From contig OX393557.1 of assembly GCA_947650365.1 (NCBI GenBank), forward strand, positions 27,964,885 through 28,028,884: 64,000 nt of DNA. Direction: 5' to 3'. Numbering within the stretch: position 1 is the first letter of the stretch; every line of letters starts with the position of its first letter. Shown one piece after another: positions 1 through 13,601 of the stretch. The translations under genes were made by a program, and so were the position numbers. The notes below the pieces were generated by a model. The model searched no databases and was not told where the DNA came from. It saw only the letters and a list, made by a program, of their open reading frames with translations. The stretch comes from Chamaelirium japonicum. Lineage: Eukaryota > Streptophyta > Magnoliopsida > Liliales > Melanthiaceae.

Positions 1-120
1 TACCTTCGGACAGTTTCGACTTCATGCTGCTGTTTAAAGGAGAAAAAAAAATTTACTTCATAAATATAATTATCTTAAATTTTTGGTGTCTACCCTACCG
101 ATGTCCCTAATATATATATT

Positions 121-154
<34 letters not shown>

Positions 155-195
155 AATAGCTCCTAGGATCTATTACCTAGGCTCTGATACCAAGT
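1..195 (-). mobile_element. Internal 5' end of a gypsy-type LTR retrotransposon (runs off the window)
   Basis: At 180-193 the plus strand reads the reverse complement of TTGGTATCAGAG, the initiator-Met tRNA primer-binding site used by many plant LTR elements. It lies two bases from the LTR that starts at 196, so the element is on the minus strand and its body continues left of the window. The rest is AT-rich leader with a (TA)n run at about 127-152. No coding domain is visible here. Confidence 0.6.
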
Positions 196-1663
196 TGTAA
201 CGCCCCGATATTTTACGGATTTATTTGATCCGTATAATACTGAGGTGTTAGAAAATAAAAGCTTGGTATAACTAAGCTCCATCAAGATTGGAACTTAACT
301 TAGCCATTCTATTAAAAATAACCATTGTTTGATACATTTTATGAGAACAAAAGTCTAAGGTAATAAATTTATTCTTCTGCAGCGACACTTCATGTTTCGA
401 CTTCGGCATCTTCGTAGAAAGGGGTGTACAGCGGGTCCTCAACTCCTTCTGGGTCGATCCCTACTCGCTCTCCGTCCTCTTCCAGTCCTGCAGGATTTGA
501 CTCTGAAGGGTGCACAACATCTGTAGGGGGGTGAGTCCAAAACCACTTACTCACCTCATGACATAGTTTATTTCATGCTAAATATTTGTATGGAAAAACA
601 GTAAACGTGACTACGAAATGTAAATAATAGAAAACATGAATCACCCGATTCCCTTTTTGGCCCTTCCGTCAGGGTAGGAATCTCAATCCTTACCCGGGTA
701 CTTTTAGTCCGCAACAAGGCTAGCCCCACACCTAGGTACTTTTAGTCCTCAGACTAGGCTAGCCCCACACCTAGGTAACTTTTTGGCCCATAGTCAGGGC
801 TAGACCCACACCCAGGTACTTTCTGGCCTCAACCAGGGCTAGACCCACACCCAGGTACTTTCTGACCTCAACCAGGGCTAGCCCCACACCCAAACAAGTG
901 ATCACGTACTTCACAATTTACTACCCCATAGCAATTTACCGTAAATCTATAGCAGATATTTAGCATGAAAAAACTTGGTTAAAATCCCCTACCTGAACCG
1001 TTGCAAACTCTTATTTCTGATGAGAAAGCCTTATCACGCTCGAAACCTGAAAATATGTTACTAATAATTTGTTAGTTTTTTCCTAAATTTTCTAGGATTT
1101 TTCCGAAACATTTTCAATGTGAACTAATGGGTTTCTCTCTTTTTAGGGGTATTTTTGTAATTTCAAAAATACCTTAAATCTATACTGGTGTGTAGATCTT
1201 TTCATTACGGACCCGTGGCCGCAAACGGAACTCAATTCCGAGTTCGTTTGCTCCCGTTACGGCCAAAACAATTGGCTTTTAGCGGATTTTTAATTCGGGT
1301 CTACCCTTAGTAAAACAATTCAGTTGTTTTTAGCAATACTGTTTTAGTTAATAAAAATTAGTGTCGCTATAACAATTCAAATTTTTTAATTAAATGGGCC
1401 CGGCCCATTCCTTAATGGGCTTCAGCCCATATTTCATAGTGGGCTATATATATAGGTCTACTGGGCTTCAGCCCATCATAATATTAATAAAAAAAATTAA
1501 ACTAACCGGAGTTTTTGGGAGGCGGCGCCCGACGGCAGGAGGCGGCGGCCGGCGGCGGCGGCAGTCGCCGGCGGCGGGCGGCGGCGGTCGCCGGCGGTGG
1601 TCAGTCGGCCGGCGGCGGGCGGCGGTCGGTCGCCGCCTCCCAATAAATTTTTGGGTTGTTACA
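196..1663 (-). repeat. 5' LTR of a minus-strand gypsy-type retrotransposon
   Basis: The segment starts TGTAACGCCCCG and ends GGGTTGTTACA, so it has TG...CA ends and the TGTAAC inverted terminus common in plant gypsy LTRs. A primer-binding site abuts its left edge, which makes it the 5' LTR in minus orientation. Positions about 690-895 hold a degenerate tandem repeat and 1519-1640 is very rich in GGC. The second LTR is outside the window, so a target duplication cannot be tested. Gypsy rather than copia is inferred from the terminus and size. Confidence 0.7.
690..895. repeat. Degenerate tandem repeat of about 55 bp inside the gypsy LTR
   Basis: Four to five units each contain a version of CAGGTACTTT, then a GGCCTCAACCAGGGCTAG-like block, then CCCACACC. 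Units are 80-95% alike by eye. Confidence 0.7.
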
Positions 1664-2257
1664 GTAACTTAAACGAGTTTTCCCTAACATTTTGGGGCTG
1701 TCTGTGAGAATTTATGTCTACGAGAGCGCCCACAACATGATGGTAAGAAATCAACCTTGGGATCGTGGGAGAGTGAGCACCGTCGCCAAAATCCACGTTA
1801 CCATCGGAACGTCCGATCGAGACCCCAATGAACACAGATCAATGGCCTCACCTGGGCGAGCCACTGCCACGATGAGTGCCAATGTCACCACTCCAATTCC
1901 TCCTCCTCACACACCCTTTCTCAGTGATCAACTCCTTAGAGAGATGTTGGTCACCCAACATGCCCTCATGGAGGAGCTTGCCTACATACACTAAATCCCC
2001 CCTATCGACGCGCGACGTACTAACCATCCCTCTGCCTAGACGACCTGAGGGGATAGTCAGTGGAGCGATCCCACCACCAAAGGAACTCGCGGAATACACT
2101 ACCTCACACTGGGTCAATGTTACCTCCACAATCCCTGGTACTGCCTCTGCGAGTTCAAGCGCCACACTCTCCATCTCAGGTGCTGACACACTAACCGGTG
2201 GGCTCGCCTATAGTGAATGCGGTGCGTTATAGGGTGATGCCCATGACCCCTCGAGAC
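1664..2257 (+). pseudogene. LTR-retroelement leader and gag-like relic (Tat-like primer site)
   Basis: At 1689-1709 the sequence resembles TGGCGCCGTCTGTGGGAA, the primer-binding site typical of Tat/Ogre-type gypsy elements. It directly follows a TAACA that could be an LTR end. Downstream are short open stretches (1692-1994 and 1876-2232) rich in Pro, Thr and Ser with no recognisable catalytic motif. I read it as the start of a decayed gypsy element whose LTR was hit by the element to the left. The family call rests mainly on the primer-like sequence. Confidence 0.4.
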
Positions 2258-2636
2258 TGTTGGATTTAAATCCTTGTATCAAAGTCGCAATGGAAGCAAA
2301 AACAAATATCCGAAGATCGGATGATGTATATTTCATCATAAATTATTTCTCAAAATAATCTACATACAAATCTATGAATCGAGTATATGTGCAGACATCC
2401 TAGAGGCATACTATGATCTAAAAAGGATCTACATGCATGTATCTAGTTTAAGTATTTAGAATCGTCATACCTTCTTGATCTTTTATCCGAGGAGAGCAGA
2501 ACAATCGTTGATGACGAATCCCTCGTGAACGAAAAGGGATGCTGTCGAATAACACCATGTCCTTTGCGAAGAAAGGAACCCACGGCGTCCTATCTCTGAG
2601 TTCAAGGACGACGCGTCGGTGAAGGACGACACATGG
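2258..2636 (-). repeat. Left part of an older LTR split by the copia element
   Basis: It begins TGTTGGATTT, like the end of a minus-strand copia LTR, and is cut at 2636 by the insertion at 2637-12655. The other half appears to resume at 12656. It has no ORF of note. Confidence 0.4.
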
Positions 2637-5003
2637 TGTTGGAATGATATCGGAGGCGCAACGGAAGGTGGAGTCGATCCCGAGAATCCTTTCGGTGTGC
2701 GGCACATTTTAAAATTTTCATTCATATTAATCATATGCGCAAATGATAAAACAAATACGAATCAAATCCCTATAGTCATCTACCAAAATGATTAACATAT
2801 CTCATATGTATGCATTATGATAGATTTAGAGGTTAGTAGGTTATACCTTCGTGCGGGATTTAACACCACGAAAAATTGCCTCAATGTTGATGAAGACAAA
2901 TTCGGATTTACACCAACACACTTCAGTGCAAAGGCTGTAACTTTCTATCCTGACATCGAAACGGAGCGAAACTTAATTTTCTGGAAAGAAGACTTCAATG
3001 CCAAGAATATGCAATTGGTTTGAAGTCATTTGGACTTATATAGCTTCTGCAGTGATCTAAACAGTACATATCTACCCGTAAAATCTGGACAGCAATCACG
3101 AGCGGGATCCTCACGCAAGAGATAGATGAATCTCTTCGGATTCATCTGATCTCACAGATCGTCCTGGATCCTTGTACTCTAATCTTTGAGTGACTCAGAG
3201 TGCAAGCGATCTCCATCAATCTCACACACACACTTGGAGAAGAAGATGAGGGAGAGAGAAGAGATGAACCCGAAAGAGAGAGAGATGACAAAAATCTGAA
3301 CCATTAGAGAAGGGGGGTTGGTTCTCCTTTGGAAATCTGAGAAGGATGCACCATTTCAGATCTAAAAACCGTGCCCCTCACTCTTCCTTGCCATTTGAAA
3401 CCGTTCCTCTCTCTCTCCATCTCTTTACTCTCAAATTCAATGCCCCTTTTATTACTAGTTGCCACATTAAAATTGTTACAATTAAGGAGATGATTCAAAA
3501 ATTTTTAAATCTAAATTAATCCCTTAATTATAAGTTTGATGGCCATGCAAGCTAGTCCTATTGAGGATAGCGGCCACTAGGGCATGCGGGACATTTTGAA
3601 ATAACCAAAATGCCCCCATGCACCTAGTGGTCGTTCATCTCATGCGGGACTATGTATGGCCCATCTACGTGCACGATAATGCACCCTAACATTTAGGGCA
3701 CCTTATCGGAATCGACAACAAGTCAATACACCATGGGATAATGAATAATATTTTTATTATTTATAGGGGTGCCCTTAGTAAAAGGTGGGGTGCCCTATAG
3801 TAAAAAATTACTAAACTTACATTCTGTGTTCTAGTGCAACACGCACACACGGAATGGACTCCTTATGGTATAATGGCAACATCGTGTGTCCCTACACTAC
3901 TCTGGGGTTACCCCCTAGTGAACACACTTAGTCCTATCCAACCAACATGCTCCAGGGCGATGCACTCACGGAACACAGGACGATTAGGCATTATTTCTTC
4001 AACTCATAATATACTATGAGACAAGGAGAAAGTAATAATCCGTAACGATCATGGATAGGGTGGAACCTTCAGGGACTAGGATTTATGGCATACAACCGGA
4101 CCCAATCGATATACTACCCAAGTGTCCCTGTCAATCCTCTAGGTCCCGGTTAACCTGCGTGGCCACCCAGAGTGCGACGCAGGCTGCACTCCAATTCTCC
4201 CAGACTTATTAAGCTCTCTCGTATACCCCTGCTCTCCGCTTAATATTGGTAATACGATGTCCCTCCACTTGGTGCCATGAGTCAATTCGAGCGGTGGAGA
4301 GCACCGTCAGACTCGAGTGACCATATGACTAGGTTCCTTCCAGGTTGACTATCACATCGCACCTCCGATTGCTTTAGCTAAGCAACTGGATCCGGTCAAT
4401 AGCTCAACTGCTGACCACCATGCCTGGGTTTAGTGCGGTGAATATCATACCAAGGAACGCACCTCCCGGAAAGGATATGGATGGCCTACAAGAGTGGCAT
4501 GCCGATGTTACACCAGCCCGGTAACCCAGCGCACGATAGTATTGGGTCATGGTTATATCCCTCACACGTTGGTGAACCAAAGTTACATGTAACTGGTTAG
4601 TCCATCGGTCACGGTTCCTCAGGGTTTATGACCAATTACCCTAAGCAGAAACACAGCTATGTGCACCGGTGTCTGCTCACTGATCCGTGCACTGTATTGG
4701 TTCCGTTCGGCCACAAACACTGTGCCTGCTAATGATCATTATGGAGATACTCATGCTCTGTCATTCCAATAGCTTATCCTGATAGGGTGACCAACCCAAA
4801 TCAGTGCTGCAAACGATTTAGACTCATAAAATAAATTCACTGAGTCTCCCACTCAGATGGACTACTATATAGCCTTGGCTCTTTAAGTTCTGTAAATAGA
4901 ACACGTATAATAATACATACCTTTATACAATCCTAAATAAACTATCAACCATATACAGCCAAACCTAGGGTTTTACGAGCTGTAGACCATATCAAATCTA
5001 ACA
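2637..5003 (-). repeat. 3' LTR of the minus-strand copia element
   Basis: It aligns along its whole length with 10268-12655 with many scattered substitutions, for example in the block of GA-rich sequence near 3270. On the minus strand it starts TGTTAGATTTGATATGG. The LTR also resembles, more distantly, the LTRs at 54537-56856 and 59946 onward. Confidence 0.88.
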
Positions 5004-5018
5004 ATCTCCCACTTGGTT
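5004..5018 (-). other. Polypurine tract of the copia element
   Basis: On the minus strand the sequence reads AACCAAGTGGGAGAT immediately before the 3' LTR, the usual form of plant copia polypurine tracts. Confidence 0.7.
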
Positions 5019-5029
5019 TAGCGAGGAAA

Positions 5030-8000
5030 AACGGTCATGAGCTCTATAGCTTCTACATGCTGCCCAAAAGCCTTTGCAGGAATTTCCTAAAGGAATCAGC
5101 AACATTATCTGTAGATGCTACCTCAATTACCACCACTTGCCTTTCCTCCTAAAATTACTAGATCAAGTAGAATTTGTATTTGATATGTTTCCCATTTATG
5201 GTGGTGTCTAGGCTTTTGCTATCGCTCTTTTGTTGTTACAACAAAAAATTGAGCCTCTTGTATGCTTCCTAAGTTTACTATGAACTTACCAAGTCATACC
5301 ATCTATTTTCCCACCTCGCATGCTGCAATGTGCTTAGGCTTCTGTGGTGGACCCCGTAATACATTATAGCTTCACACTCTGCTAACTAACCGCTTCTCAT
5401 CCCAAAGTGAAAACTATACCTGAAGACGATTCTCTAGATTACACATCTGATATTAAGTCAGAACTTGTGCATCCAATCGGCATCAAGTCTTGTGAAGTGT
5501 AAACTAACTCATAGTCCTTACTTGATGAGGATATCGAGTATACTCTTCACATCAGTCCAGTAAACTAAACCCAGATTCGACTGAAACCGACCCACCATTC
5601 CTACCGCGCAATAGATATCTAGCCTCTTATACAACATGGCATACATAAGACTACCCTTTGCATAAGCATAGGGAACCTTCTGTATTTCTGTCATCTCCTT
5701 AGGTGTCATATATCATTCGACAGTTTCAAGCTTTAGCAAGAAACCCCTTTTGGAGTCTTGTATATTGATTCTGGCTAGAACCGTATCTCTATGCATAGCC
5801 TGTGATAGCGTGAGAATCATGTTCTAACGATCTCGAGTTACCATGATCTTCAGAACATAACTCGCCTCACGAAGGTCTTTCAGTTGAATTAAGATAATAA
5901 CCAGACATTTAACTTAGGCAATGTTCCTACTTCATTTTCAATCAATAGAACATCATCTATGTAAAGTACTAAGTATACCCCATAGTTTCATCGCTCCTCT
6001 TGTACACACTGGGCTTATTTTGATCAAATTGTATGAATAGATCATACTTGATCAAGATAGATATTGCTTCTCCTGGATACTTGCTTCAGTCCATAAATGA
6101 ACATTTGCAATTCTGTAAGCCAAGTATTCCTAACCTGCTGACTCCTAAGCCTGGAAACTGCATCATATGTCCTCTCTTCTGCCAACTTCTACCCAATGGG
6201 CTAAGTTGCCAAGTGTGCAAGCCTTGGATTCAGTATATGCCCACTCAAAGAAGGGTGCGCATAGTGATCCGCTTACACGGGTCTTTAACTTTGACCCAGT
6301 CCAAATATGCTCTGCTGAAGCTTTGATGAACCCTGATACAAAAGAGTATCACCGGATACTGATGCAAGCTTTGCCTCCATGACTTTTTGTCAAACAGTTC
6401 TGTCAGAAAATTTTACTACTTCATCGTAGCTCAAAGGGCCATCCTCTTGAATTTATGGACTAACTTACAAAGTTTGTCCACCAAATCTTTCAAGAGCTCT
6501 AATGGTGCTCCCACTGCGACGAGATGGTTATGGTACAGAGCAAATTATTTCGAAAGTTTCTGGTATACTAGTGTCTGCATCATCTACTACCACTACTTTT
6601 CGATCATGCGCTCTCCACTAGTATTCAGTAATTCACCCAGAACTACCTTACTAGTGGATATATGGTCTATAATAGAATCCCGCTCTAGGTAGATGGCATT
6701 CGTAGAAACGATCATCTTCTATTCCTCAGGATCATAGATAGTCCACCTTATATTTTTCTAGGATAACATATAAACAGATACACCTTGAACTTAGTCTCTA
6801 TCTTATCCCTCTTGTCCTTCTGCACATATGCAGGACATCCCCATATACTAAAATATCGTAGTATACGCTTTCGCTCAGACCACAACTTTTCAGGGGTATG
6901 AGACACTGTTTAAATGAGACATTGTTCAAGATATACTCTACTTTTTCTCAAGGTGTAACCCATAGAAGGTGGGTAGTAAACTTGGCAAAACTCATCATTC
7001 TATAGACCATATCCAACAGGGTCTGATTCCTTCTCTTGGATATTCTATTCTGGCATGATGTCCCTAGAGCAATTAACTGGGATATCATCTCATCCCCATC
7101 AGGGTCCTGTGGAACTCATCCAATGGCCATTACCCATCTGGATGCTCTTAGAACCACATACGTCAGAATGGGCTAACTCCAATATCTCAGTGGCCCTTTT
7201 AGTTATTTTTGTCTTCCAAACAAGACTCACAGGTCGGAAGGGCCTCCGAGGGATCTATCTAGAAACCCAGCCTTCACTAACCTTTGAATTATGTCTGAGA
7301 CAATATATCTAAGTCATAGGAGCCACAATTGGGTTAGGTTATCCTAAGGATTAAGATGAATATGAATTAGGTACTACATATGTTATATAATCTATTTTCG
7401 AACTGGATTTTAATATAAAGAGATTATTATGAGCTATTCTTTTAGCAATGAAGGTACCTATTCAGTTTAAAAGATGCACGAGAGCCATCGATTAGAACTG
7501 AAAACCTTTATTTAGCTCGGAAGAAACATAACTAAATCTCTAAGGATCAAAATCCTTCTATTGAAAAATCTAAGATAACATATTAACAGCTTCTACAGTT
7601 GTTATGGTATCAGTATCTATGCTAGGACCACCTTACCAATAAGTAGTCTTCTACTTTCCTTGAATCTCTATAGACGCGAAGTCCATATTTCAAGAAGCAG
7701 AAGAACTGCTACTATATGGCAATTCGACTCTGACAAGAGTTTGATGTTTACCTATCCTAGCACCCTGAGACCATATTCAATCTTCCAATGTCTCTTCTGT
7801 TGCCACATCGGAAGCACTTTCGTACTAGGCTTCACCAGACTTAGGAGTCCGCTCCTGATTCCATACAGGCATAGTTTTTAGTTTCTGATCAGTTCTTACT
7901 ATTAGGCTCTTCATAGAAGGCCTAAGTTACGCACTAAAGGAATCATCTTTAATCTTGATCCCATCCTTAGTGACTTGGATAGCTCCCAAAAGTTCCGTAT

Positions 8001-9900
8001 TTACCATCTCCAGCTTGTTAAGGCTGAAGGCTTTGACAAAGCCTTCAAAGATTCCATATAAGGATGCAAGACAGATGTTCTCCATCACCTCGACATCTAG
8101 CACTATGTCAAAGAAAACCAGTTTGCTCTGGAATCCAAAAATGAGTTTCCAAACCGGTATTCCATCAAACATCTTAGTGCTGACGAGTTAATTTCTTGAT
8201 AGTGAGATAGCGAGTCATTTGACTGCGCCCCTCAGACATCTGATGCTATAACAGAACATTACATCAGTGGACCCGGCATATCTCTGACTTACTTCTGAAG
8301 AGTTGTCTGCAAGTATGCTATGACATAGCACTTGCACATCTCTATAGACTCTCGTTAGTCATTATATGCCCTAGCCTGTACCACAGTGGTATCTGGGCCT
8401 GATGGGTCTGGTTTAGGGACATTAAGATTTATAGCCATAGTAGTTTACCAACCCTAAAAATAAGGTCATGATGGCGCTATCGGTCTATGAAGTCGGTACC
8501 CGTTATCTAGTTGTCTAATGGGATAGCGAACAGGGGATTTATGGTTGAATATAGATTGTATTAAAATTTATTTTAAGGATATTTTTAAAATAAGCTAATT
8601 ACATCCATATGCCAACGCTACCCTCAAAGCGAAAACATCTCTATGAAGTAATTTATCATGTATGCGAGATCTTGAATTCGGATACACCCGCCCGAGGGGG
8701 CAGTGTGTACCATCCTCCGCTCACATCGGGTTTTTCTGACCCAATCCAAATATGCCACAGACGGGTTATGATGGACCATGGTACCTTTTGGCCAGCCCCC
8801 CGTGATCTCCATACGACGCAATGGGTAGCCTCACGGGTGCTTTGGATGCTTACCCACGAGCCTAGGCAATCACGACACGAGAGTTCATGCGGCCCCCGCG
8901 AGGGCGGGAAAAGTCCTTCTCTCCTGGCATAATGACCACCATATCCCGAAGAAGACTGCTAAGCCTCCGGCATAACAGAACATAACTCTCACCCGAGGGG
9001 GATGTTGAGCCATACCCTATCACCCGAAAATTCAGTAATTGGCCGTGGAGGCCAGGGGTACTCATACTAAGTCCTCTTACACATCCCTTAACTATAGTGA
9101 GGGTTATTTTAATGCAAGTATCTTAGATCCTAGGTGGCGACAACCTAGACCTAGACCCTGGTCATACCGCGCTCCCACTAGAGTTAAGACCTTTTAAAAG
9201 TATAGATAGACTTGGAAAGGACCATAGTCTCTATTCCGTGGATACTCAGTTGTCACCTTTCTCTCGAGAATCACATTACATACTCTCCAAGCCTTCGATA
9301 CTAAATAAAATGATCATTATCCTTTGTGCTCTAGAGCCTAGCCTATGGTCTAGACATACAAGGAAAGGTCTCCCATTAGTATGACTCCTCGTATGCAACT
9401 TGATGTCTGATGTCGTAGATGATCACCACATCACTATTGGTTTCGATGTCAAACCAATTAGGGACATCCGACAACCTTCATCAGACCTCGACCTAATGGT
9501 GGCATAACCGAGTGTTATGGGATCCAACTATCATCAAACACTAATTAAACTACGGGTGTCATTAAATGGAGATCTAACCTAATGGTCACAGGGAGCAAGT
9601 GGGAAATAGGCATCCCACAAATAGTGGGAAATGACATCCCACAATCTAACACATACTGTATCAGATTATATTCTTTCACCGGGATTTAGAGAAATATCTA
9701 ACCAAAGAAAAAATAAATATCCATTGATGTCAAGTTCAGGGTCCGACCCATGAACCTGACTAGCAATGCTCTGACATTTCTTATCATAGCATCTTCCGGA
9801 TATTCCTCTTACTTCAGGCAACCGCACTCGGTCCTCCAGTGATGAATCTCTGATCTATCCTTGTCCTCCATGACTTCAACCTGTAACTGAAAATACTAAT
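5030..9900 (-). pseudogene. Decayed copia gag-pol
   Basis: Minus-strand fragments recognisable as copia pol survive in the expected order. An integrase piece with a LELAHSDVCG-like motif lies near 7130-7230. A 63-residue RT/RNase H linker piece (5518-5709) contains GSLMYAMLYKRLDIYCAVGM. A tail near 5030-5350 resembles the end of RNase H. All are interrupted by stops and frameshifts and no intact protease, RT or RNase H remains. The region from about 8200 to 9900 should hold gag but I cannot trace a continuous frame. The element would need proteins in trans to move. Confidence 0.75.
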
Positions 9901-10252
9901 ACGCTCCGAGCAATTGCTCGTTCGTACATATTTTCCTAGGTAGAAGAATAAAGACAAGAATATAAATAAGGGCCGGAAAAAACCAAGCCATGGTCAACCT
10001 CCACACGCTTGTCCCATTAGGCCTTATATTTATCCATCACAAATACAATTGAAATATCATGCAATTATACTTCGAGGTCCGACCCTTAAAAGTAAACAAT
10101 CACACTATATTGGTGCCCTGCAAAACACACTATACATAACATGCGACATATATGAATATATGATCTACACAAACCCCGGTGACGCATTCGTTCATCAAAT
10201 GCACACACGATTCATTCCATAAAAATTTTTCTCATGAATCGCACACCAAAAT

Positions 10253-10265
10253 GGCTCTGATACCA
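10253..10265 (-). other. tRNA-iMet primer-binding site of the copia element
   Basis: The minus strand reads TGGTATCAGAGCC two bases inside the 5' LTR, matching the 3' end of plant initiator-methionine tRNA. Confidence 0.8.
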
Positions 10266-10267
10266 TT

Positions 10268-10898
10268 TGTTGGAATGATATCGGAGGCGCAACAGAAGGT
10301 GGAGTCGATCCCGAGGATCATTTCGGTGTGCGATACATTTTAAAATTTTCATTCATATTAATCATATACACAAATGATAAAACAAATACGAATTGAACCC
10401 CTATAGTCATCTACTGAAATGATTAACATATCTCATATGTATGCATTATGATAGATCTAGGGGTTAGTAGGTTATACCTTCGTGTGGGATTTAACACCGC
10501 AAAAAATTGCTTCAATGTTGATAAAGACAAACTCGGATCTGCACGAACACACTTCAGTGCAAAGGCCATAACTTTCTATCTCGACATCGGAACGGAGCGA
10601 AACTTGATTTGTCGGAAAAAAAACTTCAATGCCAAGAATATAAAATAAGTTTGAAGTCATTTGGACTTCAATAGCTCCTGCAGTGATCGAAACAGTGCAG
10701 ATCTATCCGTAAAATCTGGGCAGCAATCACAAGCGGGATCCTCATGCAAGAGATAGATGAATCTTCTCGGATTCAGCCAATCTCACATATCATCCCGGAT
10801 CCTTGCACTCTAATCTCTGAGTGCCTCAGAGTGCAAGCGATCTCCATCAATCTCACACACACACTTGGAGAAGAAGATGAGGGAGAGAGAAGAGATGA

Positions 10899-10938
<40 letters not shown>

Positions 10939-12655
10939 AAACCCGAACCATTAGAGAAGGGGAGTTGGTTCTCCTTTGAAAATCTGACAAGGATGCACTA
11001 TTTCAGATCTAAAAATCATGCCCCTCACTCTCCCTTGCTATTTGAAACCGTTCCTTTCTCTCTCCATCTCTTTACTCTCAAATTCAATGCCCCTTTTATT
11101 ACTAGTTGCCACATTAAAACTGTTGCAATTACGGAGATGATTCAAAATCTTTTAAATCTGAATTAATTTCTTAATTATAAGTTTGATGGCCATGCAAGCT
11201 AGCCCTAGTGAGGATAGCGACCGCTAGGGCATGCGAGACATTTTGAAATGACCAAAATGCCCCCATACATCTAGTGGTTGTTTACCTCATGCGGGACTAT
11301 GTATGGCCCATCTACGTGCACGATAATGCACCCTAACACTTAAGGCACCTCATCGGCATCGGCAACAAGTCAATACATCATGGGATGATGAATAGTATTT
11401 TTACTATTTATAAGGGTGTCCTTAGTAAAAGGTGGGGTGCCCCATAGTAAAAAAATTACTAAACTTACATTATGTGTTCTAATGCAACACGCACACACAG
11501 AATGGACTCATCATGGTATAATGGCAACATCGTGTGTCCCTATACTACTTTGTGGTTGCCCCCTAGTGAACATACTTACTCCTGTGCAACCACTATGCTC
11601 CAGTACGATGCACTCACGGAACACAGGACGATTAGGCATTATTTCTTCAACTCATAATATACTGTGAGACAAGGAAAAAGTAATGATCCGTAACGATCGT
11701 GGATAGGGTGGAACCTTCAGGGACTAGGATTCATTGCTTCCAACCGGACCCGATCGATACACTACCCAAGTATCCCTGCCAATCCTCTGGGTCCCGGTAC
11801 GTTAACCTGCGTGGCCACCCAGAGTGCGAAGCAGGCTGCACTCCAATTCTCCCAGACTTATTAAGATCTCTCGCATACCCCTGCTCCCCGCTTAGTATTG
11901 GTAATACGATGTCCATCCACTTGGTGCCATAAGTCAACTCGAGCGGTGGAGAGCACCGTCAGACTTGAGTGACCATATGACTAGGTTCCTTCCAGGTTGA
12001 CTATCACATTGCACCTCCGATTACTTTGGCCAAGCAACCGGATCCGGTCAACAGCTCAACTGCTGACCACCAAGCCTGGGTTTAGTGTGGTGAATATCAT
12101 ACTAATGAACCTACCTCCCAAAAAGGATGTGGATGGCCTACAGGAGTGGCATGCCGATGTAACGTCAGCCTGGTAACCCAGCGCACCATGGTATTGGGTC
12201 ATGGTTCGATCCCTCACACGTTGGTGAACCAAAGTTACACGTAACTGGTTAGTCCACCAGTCACGGTTCCTCAGGGTTTAGGACCGATTACCCTAAGCAA
12301 AAACATAGCTATGTGCACCGGTATCTGCTCACCGATCTGTGCACTGTGTTGGTTCCGTTCGGCCACAGACACTATGCCTGGTAATGACCATTATGGAGAT
12401 ACTCATGCTCTGTCATTCCAACAGATTATCCTGATAGGACGACCAACCTAAATTAGAGCTGTGAACGATTTAGGCTCATAGGACCAATTCACTGAGTCTC
12501 CCACTCAGATGGACTACTATATAGCCATGGCTCCTTAAGTTCTGTAAATAGAACATGTATAATAATTCGTACCTTTATACAATCCTAAATAAACTATCAA
12601 CTATATACAGCCAAACCTAGGATTTTACGAGCTGTAGACCACATCAAACCTAACA
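10268..12655 (-). repeat. 5' LTR of the minus-strand copia element
   Basis: It is the direct repeat partner of 2637-5003 and is 21 bp longer, largely through a longer (GA)n run at about 10903-10932. The adjoining primer-binding site marks it as the 5' LTR. Confidence 0.88.
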
Positions 12656-13040
12656 CATAGCGAAGACGATAGCGTGCCTCGAAGATCTCCTTTTTTTCTT
12701 TCTCTCTTCTTCTTCTTTATCCTTTCCTTCCTCCTTTCTTCTTCCTCTTCTTCTCGATCGAAACCACAAAGAGGGAGAGGGGAGGGGGTTAGATTTTCTG
12801 GAGAGGGAGAAGCTAGGGTTGGCCTCTCTCTTTCTCTATCCTCTGATAGGGACGACTACAAAGGGGCTCACTCAAGTATAAGTTTGTTGTGGCTGGCCCC
12901 TTATAAATAAACACGAGGGGAGGGAGAGAGTTATCAGCTAGGATTAGGACTTTCTCTTATCTCCATGTAATTTTGGAAGAAAACACCCTCATGGCTGGGG
13001 AGCATTAGAAGAGATGTAAAGTAAGGTACGTTTGTCAAAA
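12656..13040 (-). repeat. Probable right part of the LTR split by the copia insertion
   Basis: This resumes directly after the copia target duplication. On the minus strand it has a TATA-like TTTATAAGG near 12899-12907 followed by pyrimidine-rich sequence, as expected for an LTR promoter. The right boundary is not clear. There is no coding evidence. Confidence 0.35.
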
Positions 13041-13601
13041 TTGAGTTCCTTCAGCGCCATAAGCTCCTGGAATTATTATGCTCATTTTAAGATCCATATT
13101 CAATAATTTTGGAGCCATATTTTAGTATTTATCAAAATACCCCTGTGGGTGCAAAATCTGGCTAAACGCAGAACATTGGGACCCGCAGTCCTACCTGGGG
13201 ACAATAAAGACGACAATTGGACCCGCAGTCCTACCTGGGGCCCGTGCATGCCTTCTGGGGTCTGGTAAAATTATCTGGATAATTGCCTAAACTCCTTATA
13301 TTCTAGGGAATATTTCCTAAATATTTCCAAACCTCTATATATATCCAACCCTATAAATAATCGAGATCAAATTCCATTATTTCCAACTCCACTTTCTATT
13401 TTCCAAAGCTCTTTGAGCCTTCTGCTCTTCAGACTTTCAAACCCTCTCCACCCTCTGCCTACTTGTAAGAAGTACTCATCGGCCTGTCGAGAGTAGCTCT
13501 ACTTTACTCAAGCTCAGTGCTTCACAGTGCGCCACATCTCGAAGATTTAACTCTTCAATCGACTATTGGTGGGGCGTACAGCGGCCGAAATCCCCCCCCC
13601 C
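13041..13601 (+). repeat. LTR-like sequence ahead of a Tat-like primer site
   Basis: A TATA-like CTATATATAT occurs near 13334, about 270 bp before a primer-site-like sequence at 13602. The stretch ends in a C-run. This order (promoter, leader, primer site) is that of a plus-strand 5' LTR. The left boundary was not found. A short direct repeat lies at 13171-13240 (GGACCCGCAGTCCTACCTGG twice). Confidence 0.4.

Larger units (their letters stand above)
2637..12655 (-). mobile_element. Large degenerate Ty1/copia retrotransposon, minus strand
   Basis: Two direct repeats of about 2.37 kb (2637-5003 and 10268-12655) flank a 5.26-kb interior. Both run TGTTGG...TAACA on the plus strand. A primer-binding site (reverse complement of TGGTATCAGAGCC) is at 10253-10265 beside the right LTR and a polypurine tract lies at about 5004-5018 beside the left LTR, so the element runs on the minus strand. 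Flanks are CATGG at 2632-2636 and CATAG at 12656-12660, a 5-bp duplication with one mismatch. The interior carries only decayed gag-pol. The RT and RNase H remnants resemble the Tork/Angela part of copia, which is an inference. Confidence 0.88.

Noticed and set aside
10744..11166. 140-codon ORF in the copia 5' LTR
   Set aside because: It runs through a (GA)n tract within the LTR, and the paired LTR does not keep the frame.
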